From positions 1 to 5,120 of the forward strand of contig JAUIME010000429.1 of assembly GCA_030433195.1 (NCBI GenBank): a stretch of DNA of 5,120 nucleotides. The letters run 5' to 3'. The notes below the pieces were generated by a model. The model was not told where the DNA came from. It made no database searches and was given only the letters and a program-made list of their open reading frames with translations. Position 1 is the first letter of the stretch, and every line of letters begins with the position of its first letter. Below are positions 1-5,120 of this stretch, one piece after another. Both the position numbers and the translations under genes were made by a program. This DNA is from a bacterium (GTDB taxonomy: Bacteria > Planctomycetota > JACOTG01 > JAUIME01).

Positions 1-1
1 C

Positions 2-403
2 GAAGAGCTCGTGCATCGACTGGGGCACGAGTTTGCGTTCGTCGATCTTCGTGGCATTCGAGACGACGCGAACCACTGGCTCACGCAGAAGCAGCGCGCG
101 CGTCCGCTCGGCAACATCCACACGACGACCGTGTGGCCCGCGCAAGGCGATGCCTTCTTCTACACGAAGACGCTCGCGCCGAGTACGCAGAACAACGAGA
201 AGACGATGGCCATCGGCGAGGCGGTGCGCGCGTTGATGCAACCGTATCTCGACGCCGAAGCTGCACGCACGTCGGCGGCCGAGCCGGACGCCGAGGGCGG
301 CGAAGCAGCCGCCGGCGAAGCCGACGGTGATTCCGAAGTCGACGGCGAGGGTGTCGACGGTGGCGGTGTCGACGGTGGCGAGGCTACGTCTTCTGGCGGT
401 TGA
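2..403 (+). CDS. C-terminal fragment of an unidentified protein (possibly erythromycin-esterase-like) with acidic Gly-rich tail
   Basis: The reading frame is open from the window edge to a TGA at 401-403, giving 133 residues of a longer protein. An in-frame GTG at base 11 is unlikely to be the true start, because the frame continues upstream and no ribosome binding site is visible. The first ~80 residues look folded and carry FAFVDLR, a WL pair and a WPAQGDAFFYTKT stretch. That spacing (a Phe-x-x-Asp-Leu-Arg strand, then WL, then a segment near the end with a conserved Asp-Ala) loosely resembles the C-terminus of erythromycin esterase/EreA-like hydrolases; this is a weak impression and no catalytic residues are in view. 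The last ~50 residues are low-complexity, rich in Gly, Glu, Asp and Ala, and include EVDGE-GVDGG-GVDGG. Such a tail is probably disordered and not part of a catalytic domain. The gene converges on the DUF952 gene, 51 nt away. Coding status is fairly secure; the function is not. Confidence 0.6.
   Translation, partial: EELVHRLGHEFAFVDLRGIRDDANHWLTQKQRARPLGNIHTTTVWPAQGDAFFYTKTLAPSTQNNEKTMAIGEAVRALMQPYLDAEAARTSAAEPDAEGGEAAAGEADGDSEVDGEGVDGGGVDGGEATSSGG
335..379 (+). repeat. 15-bp in-frame tandem repeat in the acidic tail
   Basis: Two perfect 15-bp units (GTGTCGACGGTGGCG at 351-365 and 366-380) follow one degenerate unit. Read in frame from 335 they encode EVDGE, GVDGG, GVDGG. The unit length is a multiple of three, so copy-number change would lengthen or shorten the tail without a frameshift. 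Confidence 0.75.
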
Positions 404-454
404 TTGCGGAATCCCCTCGTGGTGCCGGGGGGCGAGGCGGTCGTCGATGGCGCG

Positions 455-817
455 TCAGCTCTCGAGCGGCGCGCGTTCGAAGCGGCCGTCGCGGCCGATC
501 GTGAGCGGGCGGACATCGACGACGGCGCTGCGCTCGAGGGGGCCGTAGACGTGCGGGAACGCGCGTGGATCGTGGTCGGGAATCTCGTAGCGCAGAGGGG
601 CCGAGACGAGCTCGGTGTCGATCCGCAGCGCGAGGAGTCCCTCGCGTCCGGCGAAGTGGCGGTCGGCCGAGTCATAGAGCTGTGGTGCGGTCGAGGCGTG
701 AAGGAACCCTTCGGTGTCGAGCGAGTCGGCGCGGTAGAGCGAATCGTCGGCGCCGGCTCGCCAGACGTCGGCGGGAACGATGTGGTAGATGAAGCGCGGT
801 CGTTCGGGAGCGGTCAT
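455..817 (-). CDS. DUF952 family protein
   Basis: This 120-aa protein matches the DUF952 family over its whole length, the usual size for these small single-domain proteins. Visible family hallmarks are IYHIVP near the N-terminus (residues 10-15), E36-GFLHAS-42, a central LLALRID strand (61-67), an acidic RYE segment (76-78) and FPHVYGPL (87-94) followed by a Val-rich strand. The conserved His residues H40 and H89 are present. The family resembles no enzyme of proven activity; some databases label it glutathione S-transferase-like on weak grounds, so no reaction is assigned. The frame is open far upstream, but the start is fixed by the family's N-terminus, by GAGGAG at 825-830 placed 7 nt before the ATG, and by a 4-nt ATGA overlap with the stop of the flavoprotein gene. 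It is the last gene of the three-gene operon. No signal peptide or membrane segment is seen, so it is probably cytoplasmic. Confidence 0.88.
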   Translation of the reverse strand: MTAPERPRFIYHIVPADVWRAGADDSLYRADSLDTEGFLHASTAPQLYDSADRHFAGREGLLALRIDTELVSAPLRYEIPDHDPRAFPHVYGPLERSAVVDVRPLTIGRDGRFERAPLES

Positions 818-2232
818 GCGGAATCTCCTCGGCGTTCGGAGTCGGGGGCGGGGATGCGTGCGGCGCCGCGGCCGGCGACGTAGCCGCTCGACCATGCCCA
901 CTGGAAGTTGAAGCCGCCGAGGCGTCCCGTGACGTCGACGACTTCGCCGCAGAAGGAGAGGCCCGGGGCGATCCGGCTCTCGAGCGTCCGGCGCGCGAGC
1001 TCGCCGAGCGGTACGCCGCCCGCGGTGACTTCGGCGCGTTCGAAGCCGGCGTCGCCGCGGATGCCGAGATCGAAACGCGTGACGGCCGCGGCCGCGCGTC
1101 GGCGTGCGTCTTGTCGAAGTTCGGCGAGCGGCGTGTCGCCGTCGGCGACGACCGAGTCGACGAGGCTGCGCGGCAAACGCTGCGTGAGCGCGCTCGCGAG
1201 CCGGCGCTTCGGATGTAGTGCGGCCTGGTTCCGCAGGAATGCGTCGACGTGCGTCGGGTCGGTTGCGTTCGGCGACTCGGCAAGACACGCACCGGGCGGC
1301 TTCGGCAGATCGCGGAACGCGCGCCACGGTCCGTTCGGATCGGCAAGCGTCCAGAAATCGGCGACGACATCCGGGTCGGACACCGGCGCGGTCGCGCGCC
1401 ACAGCGATGCGTCGAGTCCCGCGGGACCGCTGATGCCTTGATGCGTGAACAGGAGACTCCCCGCGGAGCGGTAGATCTCCTTGCCGTTGTCGCGTCGGAC
1501 GAGCACGAGCGCGGGCATCGTGAGGCCGGCCAAGCCCGCGGGGTGAGCCGACGTGAGCCCGACGAGCGCAGGGCGTGTCGGGACGATCGTGTGCCCGAAT
1601 CGCTCGGCGAACGTGTAACCCGCGCCCGTGGATCCCGTCTTGGGAATGGAACGACCGCCCGTTGCGATCACGACGCGAGCGGCATGCACGGTGCCGGTCG
1701 CGCCGTCGCGGTCCGCGCTCCGTGTGACGAGGCGGAAGCCGTCGCCTGGCGCGGGGCGGTCGATCTCGTCGATCGCGTGGCCGAAGCGGAACACGACGCC
1801 CGCGCGTCGGGCTCCGCTCTGGAGCGCTCCGAGGACATCGCGCGCGCGGCGTCCTTCGGCCGGGAAGATCTTGCCGGTCGGCTCGATGCGCGTCGGGATG
1901 CCGGCCTCTTCGACGAAGCGCACGATCGCCGCGGGCGGAAACTCGCGCAGGATACTGCGCACGATCTTCGAGCCGACGGGCGCGAAGTCGTGCTCGGTGA
2001 CGCGTTCGTTCGTGAGGTTGCACTTGCCGCCGCCCGAGATGAGGATCTTCTTGCCGGGTTGCGGCATCGAGTCGAAGAGCGCCACGGTCGGAGCATCATG
2101 GGGCGGGGCGTGGGTCGAGCCGTCGTCGGAGATCGCGCCGCGCGCGGCGATGGCGGCGAGCAGCCCGGCCGCGCCGGCACCGACGATGACCACGTCGAAT
2201 CGTTCGGGGGCGGGTGTGGGAGCGTGGCTCAC
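814..2232 (-). CDS. BaiN/HI0933-type NAD(P)/FAD-dependent oxidoreductase
   Basis: This 472-aa flavoprotein belongs to the HI0933/BaiN family (also annotated as aminoacetone oxidase-like), two-dinucleotide-binding-domain flavoproteins with mostly unproven substrates. In order it shows the FAD-binding GAGAAG (residues 18-23) after a VVIV strand, ISGGGKCNLTN (65-75), TGKIFP (119-124), ATGGRSIPKTGSTGAGY (190-206), LLFTHQGISGPAGL (260-273), and near the C-terminus LESRIAPGLSFCGEVVDVTG (417-436) and GGFNFQWAWSSGYVAG (439-454), which complete the FAD site. All family blocks are present, so it looks intact. At 472 aa it is longer than the typical ~400. Part of the excess is a polar segment at about 32-48, between the first helix and the second beta strand. 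It starts with GTG, whose last base pairs overlap the decarboxylase stop (GTGA, 2229-2232), and ends in an ATGA overlap with the DUF952 gene. The substrate is unknown; a role acting on the decarboxylase product is only inference. Confidence 0.92.
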   Translation of the reverse strand: MSHAPTPAPERFDVVIVGAGAAGLLAAIAARGAISDDGSTHAPPHDAPTVALFDSMPQPGKKILISGGGKCNLTNERVTEHDFAPVGSKIVRSILREFPPAAIVRFVEEAGIPTRIEPTGKIFPAEGRRARDVLGALQSGARRAGVVFRFGHAIDEIDRPAPGDGFRLVTRSADRDGATGTVHAARVVIATGGRSIPKTGSTGAGYTFAERFGHTIVPTRPALVGLTSAHPAGLAGLTMPALVLVRRDNGKEIYRSAGSLLFTHQGISGPAGLDASLWRATAPVSDPDVVADFWTLADPNGPWRAFRDLPKPPGACLAESPNATDPTHVDAFLRNQAALHPKRRLASALTQRLPRSLVDSVVADGDTPLAELRQDARRRAAAAVTRFDLGIRGDAGFERAEVTAGGVPLGELARRTLESRIAPGLSFCGEVVDVTGRLGGFNFQWAWSSGYVAGRGAARIPAPDSERRGDSA

Positions 2233-3680
2233 GGCGCGAGCTCCCGCGCGGCGTCACCGATGATCGCGAGGGCTTCGTCGATACGATCACGATGCGTCCG
2301 GAACGACAGCACGCAGATCCGGATGACGTGGCGGCCGCCGAACTTCGTGCCGCTCAGGAACACGCGGCGCGACTCGTTGACCTTCTTCTGCAACATGCGC
2401 GTGCGCCAGTGTCCCGGCTCGCGCATCCGGAAGGTCACGATCGAGAGCGCGGGCGGCGTCACGACTTCGATCTCGGGGATGCGCGCGAGTCCGTCGGCGG
2501 CGTAGCGCGCGAGGTCGAGCTTCTCGTCGAGCGCACGGCGGAACACGTCGATGCCGTGCATGCGCAGCGGGAGCCACAAGCGCAGGCCGCGGACGTCGCG
2601 CGACAGTTCGGGCGAAATCGACGAGAAGTCGACCATCTCGGGCTCGTGCGAGAGGTCCGGCATGTAGTCGGCGTCGCTCGAGAACGCGCGTCGCAACGTC
2701 GCCGGGTCGCGAACGAGTAGCGCGCCGTTGCCGTACGGGAGGAACAGTCCCTTGTGCGGATCGACGACGACCGAATCCGCGCGCTCGATGCCTTCGAGTG
2801 CGGCGGCACCGCGCTCCGTGAGGCGAAAGAACCCGCCGTAGGCCGCGTCGACGTGAAACCAGGTACCCTGTCGTTCGGTGAGTTCGGCGAGTGCGCGGAG
2901 GTCGTCGACGGCTCCGGTGTTCGTCGTGCCCGCGCTCGCGACGACGAGAAACGGTTGCAGCCCGGCTTCACGATCGGCTTCGATGGCGGTGGCGACGGGC
3001 TCGGCGAGCAAACGACCTTCGGGGTCGGTCGCGAGGCGTCGCACGTGCTCAGCGCGAATGCCGGCCACGCGCGCGGCGCGTTCGACGCAGTGATGCGCTT
3101 GATCGGAGACGTAGACGGTGCCGAGCGTGTGCCCGTCGCGTAGATGGTGATCGCGTGCGGCGACGACGGCCGCGAGGTTCGCGAGCGACCCGCCCGTCGT
3201 CAAGAAGCCGCCCGCCGTGTCGGGCAGCCCGACGATCTCGGCGAGCCAGCGCACGACGTTCACTTCGAGCTGCGTGAGGCCCGGCGCCGGGAGCCAAACG
3301 CCGACGTAGCGATTGACGGCGTTGGTGACGAAGTCGGCGACGGCCGCGTGGAAGAGCCCGCCGCCGGGGACGTAGGCGAGGTAGCCCGGCCCGGCGGTCT
3401 CCAGGCCAGGTGGAATCACGTGATCGAAGAGCTCCGCGAGCAGCGTCTCGAACGGAGTCGCGTCGCGCGGCAGCGGCTCCTCGAGCGCGCGGGCGACTGC
3501 GGCACCGTCGTCGTCGCTCTGGGCGGGGTGCTCTCCGAGCGACTCGATCCAATCGAGCACGCGCGCGGTCGCCGCGTCGATCATGTGCTGCATCGTCGCG
3601 CGGTCGAGCTCGAGCTCGGCGGCCGGGGCGTTGCCAAGGGGCGACTCGCCCGTGTTCGGAGGATCGGGTCGTGAGGTCAT
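2229..3680 (-). CDS. Group II pyridoxal-phosphate-dependent decarboxylase
   Basis: This 483-aa fold-type I PLP enzyme belongs to the aromatic-L-amino-acid/glutamate decarboxylase superfamily and has the usual length. After a disordered Pro-rich N-terminus (about 1-25) come the helical N-terminal segment, GPGYLAYVPGG (97-107), PAPGLTQLEVNVVRWL (131-146) and the phosphate-binding TTGGSLANL (161-169). VSDQAH follows, placing the cofactor-stacking His at H196. Then come SAGTTNTGAVDD (249-260), HVDAAYGG with D278 facing the pyridine nitrogen, and DPHKG with the Schiff-base lysine K310. The C-terminal domain contains VFLSGTKFGGRHVIRICVLS (440-459). All cofactor residues are present, so it should be active, and cytoplasmic. 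The Trp that follows the lysine in animal DOPA decarboxylase is Gly here, so the aromatic substrate of the named homologues should not be assumed. The frame runs open to 4310, but the ATG at 3680 is chosen because AGGA lies 8 nt upstream and the protein aligns from there. It is the first gene of the operon. Confidence 0.92.
   Translation of the reverse strand: MTSRPDPPNTGESPLGNAPAAELELDRATMQHMIDAATARVLDWIESLGEHPAQSDDDGAAVARALEEPLPRDATPFETLLAELFDHVIPPGLETAGPGYLAYVPGGGLFHAAVADFVTNAVNRYVGVWLPAPGLTQLEVNVVRWLAEIVGLPDTAGGFLTTGGSLANLAAVVAARDHHLRDGHTLGTVYVSDQAHHCVERAARVAGIRAEHVRRLATDPEGRLLAEPVATAIEADREAGLQPFLVVASAGTTNTGAVDDLRALAELTERQGTWFHVDAAYGGFFRLTERGAAALEGIERADSVVVDPHKGLFLPYGNGALLVRDPATLRRAFSSDADYMPDLSHEPEMVDFSSISPELSRDVRGLRLWLPLRMHGIDVFRRALDEKLDLARYAADGLARIPEIEVVTPPALSIVTFRMREPGHWRTRMLQKKVNESRRVFLSGTKFGGRHVIRICVLSFRTHRDRIDEALAIIGDAARELAP
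2241..2245 (-). promoter_or_regulatory. Ribosome binding site for the flavoprotein GTG start
   Basis: On the minus strand GGGAG lies 8 nt before the GTG at 2232-2230, inside the last codons of the decarboxylase. It supports the GTG start. The first in-frame ATG is far downstream (residue 56), beyond the essential GAGAAG motif, so it cannot be the real start. Confidence 0.65.
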
Positions 3681-3688
3681 GGGTCGAA

Positions 3689-3692
3689 TCCT
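3689..3692 (-). promoter_or_regulatory. Ribosome binding site that decides the decarboxylase start
   Basis: AGGA on the minus strand lies 8 nt before the ATG at 3680-3678. The open frame continues about 630 nt further upstream, antisense to the lipoprotein gene, so this site and the family N-terminus are what place the start. It is a modest, not perfect, Shine-Dalgarno. No convincing minus-strand -35/-10 pair could be found in 3681-3816. Confidence 0.5.
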
Positions 3693-3779
3693 GGCGTTTC
3701 GCGCGGCCGAACGCGCGCGTACCGGAGGGACGATTCGGCGGCACCGTACAAAACCGGGGCATCCGGGCTTCGTGGGGGC

Positions 3780-3854
3780 GAATCCGCGGCTTCGACCGTC
3801 GACCCGTGTGCCCGTGTTGACCGAATTCGAGCGGGAACGATAGAATCCGCGGCT
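3780..3854. repeat. 12-bp direct repeat flanking the lipoprotein promoter
   Basis: GAATCCGCGGCT occurs exactly at 3780-3791 and again at 3843-3854, with starts 63 bp apart. The second copy overlaps the -10 element and the expected transcription start, and the first lies about 26 bp upstream of the -35. The unit contains the palindrome CCGCGG. The spacing is close to six helical turns, which would suit a regulator binding both copies on one DNA face. Chance recurrence in GC-rich DNA is possible. Confidence 0.5.
3817..3846 (+). promoter_or_regulatory. Sigma-70-type promoter of the lipoprotein gene
   Basis: TTGACC at 3817-3822 (five of six matches to the -35 consensus) and TAGAAT at 3841-3846 (five of six to the -10) are separated by 18 bp. 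This A/T-containing block stands out in GC-rich surroundings. Transcription should start near 3853, giving a leader of roughly 90 nt. The spacer holds the 8-bp palindrome CGAATTCG (3822-3829), a possible operator. The promoter reads right, away from the decarboxylase operon. Confidence 0.75.
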
Positions 3855-3857
3855 CGT

Positions 3858-3879
3858 TGCGGTCGCGAGGACGACCGTG
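3858..3879 (+). promoter_or_regulatory. Hairpin at the 5' end of the lipoprotein mRNA leader
   Basis: CGGTCG (3860-3865) and CGACCG (3872-3877) are perfect complements around a 6-nt loop, extendable by two G-U pairs. It sits a few nucleotides after the predicted transcription start. A smaller GCGGA/TCCGC hairpin follows at 3891-3903. A 5' hairpin like this commonly stabilises an mRNA. There is no sign of a known riboswitch. Confidence 0.4.
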
Positions 3880-3929
3880 CTCGCGCCGGGGCGGACGCTC
3901 CGCGCGAAGGAGTTTCCAACTCGAATACC

Positions 3930-3934
3930 AGGAG
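3930..3934 (+). promoter_or_regulatory. Strong ribosome binding site of the lipoprotein gene
   Basis: AGGAG is placed 7 nt before the ATG at 3942, near the optimum. The 9-mer AGGAGTTTC containing it (3930-3938) also occurs exactly at 3908-3916, but no start codon follows that first copy, so it may act as a standby ribosome site or be chance. Confidence 0.75.
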
Positions 3935-3941
3935 TTTCATC

Positions 3942-4265
3942 ATGAAGAACGTCATTCTTTGCGCGTGCCTCGTCGCCGTCGCGTTCGTCGCGACGGGTTG
4001 CGTCGTTCCCACGGGTGCGCCCGTGATCGGTGGTCTCGTCACGGCGAACGTCGGCGGCCCGGTCGCCGGTGTCGACAACAACGTCGGCATGTCGCGCGTC
4101 GGCGAAGCCGAAGCCACGGGCATCATCTTCTTCTCGCAGGGCGACGCCTCGATCAAGGCGGCCATGGAGAACGGCGGCATCACGAAGGTGCACCACGTCG
4201 ACAACGAGTCGTTCAGCGTGCTCGGTCTGTACACGGTCTACAAGACGATCGTCTACGGCGAGTGA
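3942..4265 (+). CDS. TRL-like family lipoprotein
   Basis: This 107-aa protein starts with a lipoprotein signal peptide: a Lys at position 2, a hydrophobic stretch (4-16) and a lipobox ending ATGC, so C20 should be lipidated after cleavage. The +2 residue is Val rather than Asp, which in Gram-negatives points to the outer membrane. The mature part matches the TRL-like family (named after a tRNA-associated locus), with a Gly-rich beginning (VIGGLVTANVGGP), an EAEATGIIFFSQGDASIKAA block (about 55-74) and GGITKVHHVD (78-87), then LGLYTVYKTIVYGE at the C-terminus. The family's molecular function is unknown. The gene is a single transcription unit with its own promoter, strong ribosome binding site and terminator. 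Almost all codons end in C or G, including AAG and AAC, as expected of a well-expressed gene. No tRNA gene is seen next to it. It is divergent from the decarboxylase operon and convergent with the transporter gene. Confidence 0.87.
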   Translation: MKNVILCACLVAVAFVATGCVVPTGAPVIGGLVTANVGGPVAGVDNNVGMSRVGEAEATGIIFFSQGDASIKAAMENGGITKVHHVDNESFSVLGLYTVYKTIVYGE

Positions 4266-4310
4266 TCGCAGCGACGACCGCGAAACGACGATCGTGAAAC
4301 ACGGAGACAC

Positions 4311-4356
4311 CGGGCCGGGTCGAGGGGCATCCTTTGACTCGGCCCGTTTCGTTTCG
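4311..4356 (+). terminator. Rho-independent terminator of the lipoprotein gene
   Basis: CGGGCCGGGTC (4311-4321) pairs with GACTCGGCCCG (4336-4346) as an 11-bp stem with one G-U pair and a 14-nt loop. TTTCGTTTCG follows, giving an interrupted T tract. It lies 45 nt after the lipoprotein stop. The whole convergent gap 4266-4457 holds nothing else firm: 4398-4420 (CGCGAAA/TTTCGCG) and 4433-4451 could form weak hairpins serving the transporter mRNA on the other strand, but neither has a T tract. Confidence 0.7.
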
Positions 4357-4457
4357 CCGGTCCGCTTCGTTGTGGGAGGCGGTTTCGTCTCGAAGACCGC
4401 GAAAGTCGATTCGTTTCGCGAGCGGTGCGCGTGGCCGCAGGAACTGCTGCCCGTGCA

Positions 4458-5120
4458 TCAGCCTTCGCGTTCGGCCGCGGCGATGCCTTCTTCGACGGGC
4501 ACGCGCGCGAGAAGGATCGCGCCGGCCGCGAAGAACGCGACGACGAGCCAGAGCGCGGGACGCAAGCCAATCGCATCGGCCGCGAAGCCGTAGGTCAGGC
4601 CGAGCAAGTTCGAGAGCCGCGCGAACGATCCCCAGAAGCCGAACATCTGCGCCGACCGAGAAGCGGGCGTGAGTAACCCGACCATCGCGCGACTCGAGCT
4701 TTGGGTCGCGCCCATCGCCGAACCGAGGACGAGCGCGAGGCCCGTGAACACGGCCTTCGGCGACAGGCCGGTCACGCTCGCGATGTTGTCGACGAAGTAG
4801 ATCGAGAGCACGCCGAAGCCCCACCACCCGAGGGTCAGCATCACGGTGCGCTTGGGGCCGACCCATCGTTCGAGGTATCCGAACCCGAACGCGCCGAACG
4901 CCGCGCTCACCTGTACGACGAGGAACAGAACCGTGAGGTCGGAGAGCGACATCGCGAGCTCGCGCTCGGCGTAGATTCCGACGAACGCGATGATGGCGTA
5001 CAGTCCGGCCATGTACACGAGGAACGCGAGCAAGAACCGGAAGAGCACCGGGTGTTCGCGAACGAGCGACATCGTCGCGCGCATCTCGTTCCAGCCCGCG
5101 GCGAAGAGCTTGCCGAACGA
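4458..5120 (-). CDS. UMF1/ATG22-type MFS transporter, C-terminal half (partial)
   Basis: The frame is open from the right window edge to the TGA at 4460-4458, giving 220 residues. UMF1-type proteins are about 400-450 aa, so this is the second half, with the N-terminal six helices outside the window. An ATG at 5084 is internal, because the sequence before it (LFAAGWNEMR) is the amphipathic linker typical before the second bundle. Six hydrophobic helices are visible, roughly residues 25-50, 61-81, 90-110, 123-141, 160-182 and 187-207 of the fragment. Family features include the FLLAFLVYMAGLYAII helix 7, the GYLERWVGPKRT loop between helices 8 and 9 (the MFS G-x-x-x-R/K-x-G-x-K-R type) and GATQSSSRAMVGLLTP, which matches the QalsRs-P signature of the UMF1/ATG22 group. 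It is an inner-membrane protein. The substrate is unknown; the yeast relative exports amino acids from the vacuole. It converges on the lipoprotein gene, 192 nt away. Confidence 0.85.
   Translation of the reverse strand, partial: SFGKLFAAGWNEMRATMSLVREHPVLFRFLLAFLVYMAGLYAIIAFVGIYAERELAMSLSDLTVLFLVVQVSAAFGAFGFGYLERWVGPKRTVMLTLGWWGFGVLSIYFVDNIASVTGLSPKAVFTGLALVLGSAMGATQSSSRAMVGLLTPASRSAQMFGFWGSFARLSNLLGLTYGFAADAIGLRPALWLVVAFFAAGAILLARVPVEEGIAAAEREG

Noticed and set aside
404..454. Possible bidirectional terminator between the convergent left-edge and DUF952 genes
   Set aside because: Only a 5-bp CCTCG/CGAGG stem with a 13-nt loop is present and there is no T tract on either strand.
818..2023. 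N-terminal extension of the DUF952 frame to 522 residues
   Set aside because: The extra part is an Arg-rich out-of-frame reading of the flavoprotein gene; the overlap start at 817 explains the real protein.
1249..2505. 418-aa plus-strand open frame opposite the flavoprotein and decarboxylase genes
   Set aside because: It is an Arg/Ala-rich shadow of high-GC codon usage, spans two real antisense genes and has no recognisable motif or ribosome binding site.
3681..4310. N-terminal extension of the decarboxylase by up to 210 residues in the same open frame
   Set aside because: It runs antisense through the well-supported lipoprotein gene and its promoter, has no family similarity, and the ATG at 3680 has a ribosome binding site and matches the family N-terminus.
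4266..4457. tRNA gene next to the TRL-like lipoprotein
   Set aside because: No cloverleaf, T-loop GTTCRANNC sequence or acceptor stem could be found; the only firm structure is the terminator hairpin.
4458..5084. Complete 208-aa six-helix membrane protein starting at the ATG at 5084
   Set aside because: The frame continues to the window edge with sequence typical of the MFS interdomain linker, and no ribosome binding site precedes that ATG, so it is the second half of a larger transporter.

Overview
The window is very GC-rich bacterial chromosome with dense coding and strongly C/G-ending codons. A lipobox lipoprotein with a +2 residue compatible with outer-membrane sorting, clear AGGAG-type ribosome binding sites and a near-consensus sigma-70 promoter suggest a high-GC Gram-negative (for example a myxobacterial/deltaproteobacterial-type lineage). 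The sequence alone does not fix the phylum.

Layout, left to right. (1) 2-403, plus strand: the C-terminal end of a protein cut by the window edge, ending in a Gly/Glu/Asp-rich tail built partly from a 15-bp tandem repeat. (2) 455-3680, minus strand: a tight three-gene operon. It is read as a group II PLP-dependent decarboxylase (483 aa), then a BaiN/HI0933-type FAD oxidoreductase (472 aa), then a small DUF952 protein (120 aa). Both junctions are 4-nt stop/start overlaps (GTGA and ATGA), so the three are probably translationally coupled. (3) 3681-3941: a divergent intergenic region with a good promoter facing right (TTGACC, 18-bp spacer, TAGAAT), a 12-bp direct repeat and a structured leader. 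(4) 3942-4265, plus strand: a 107-aa TRL-like lipoprotein, followed by a hairpin terminator. (5) 4458-5120, minus strand: the C-terminal half of a UMF1/ATG22-type MFS transporter, convergent with the lipoprotein gene and running off the right edge.

Functionally, only the central operon hints at a shared role: an amino-acid decarboxylase co-expressed with a flavin oxidoreductase and a small protein of unknown function. The substrate cannot be read from sequence. The lipoprotein is a separate, apparently well-expressed single-gene unit. I saw no rRNA, tRNA, CRISPR array, insertion sequence or phage gene. Most of the window is ordinary; the observations worth following up are the operon's unknown substrate and the regulatory architecture in front of the lipoprotein gene.
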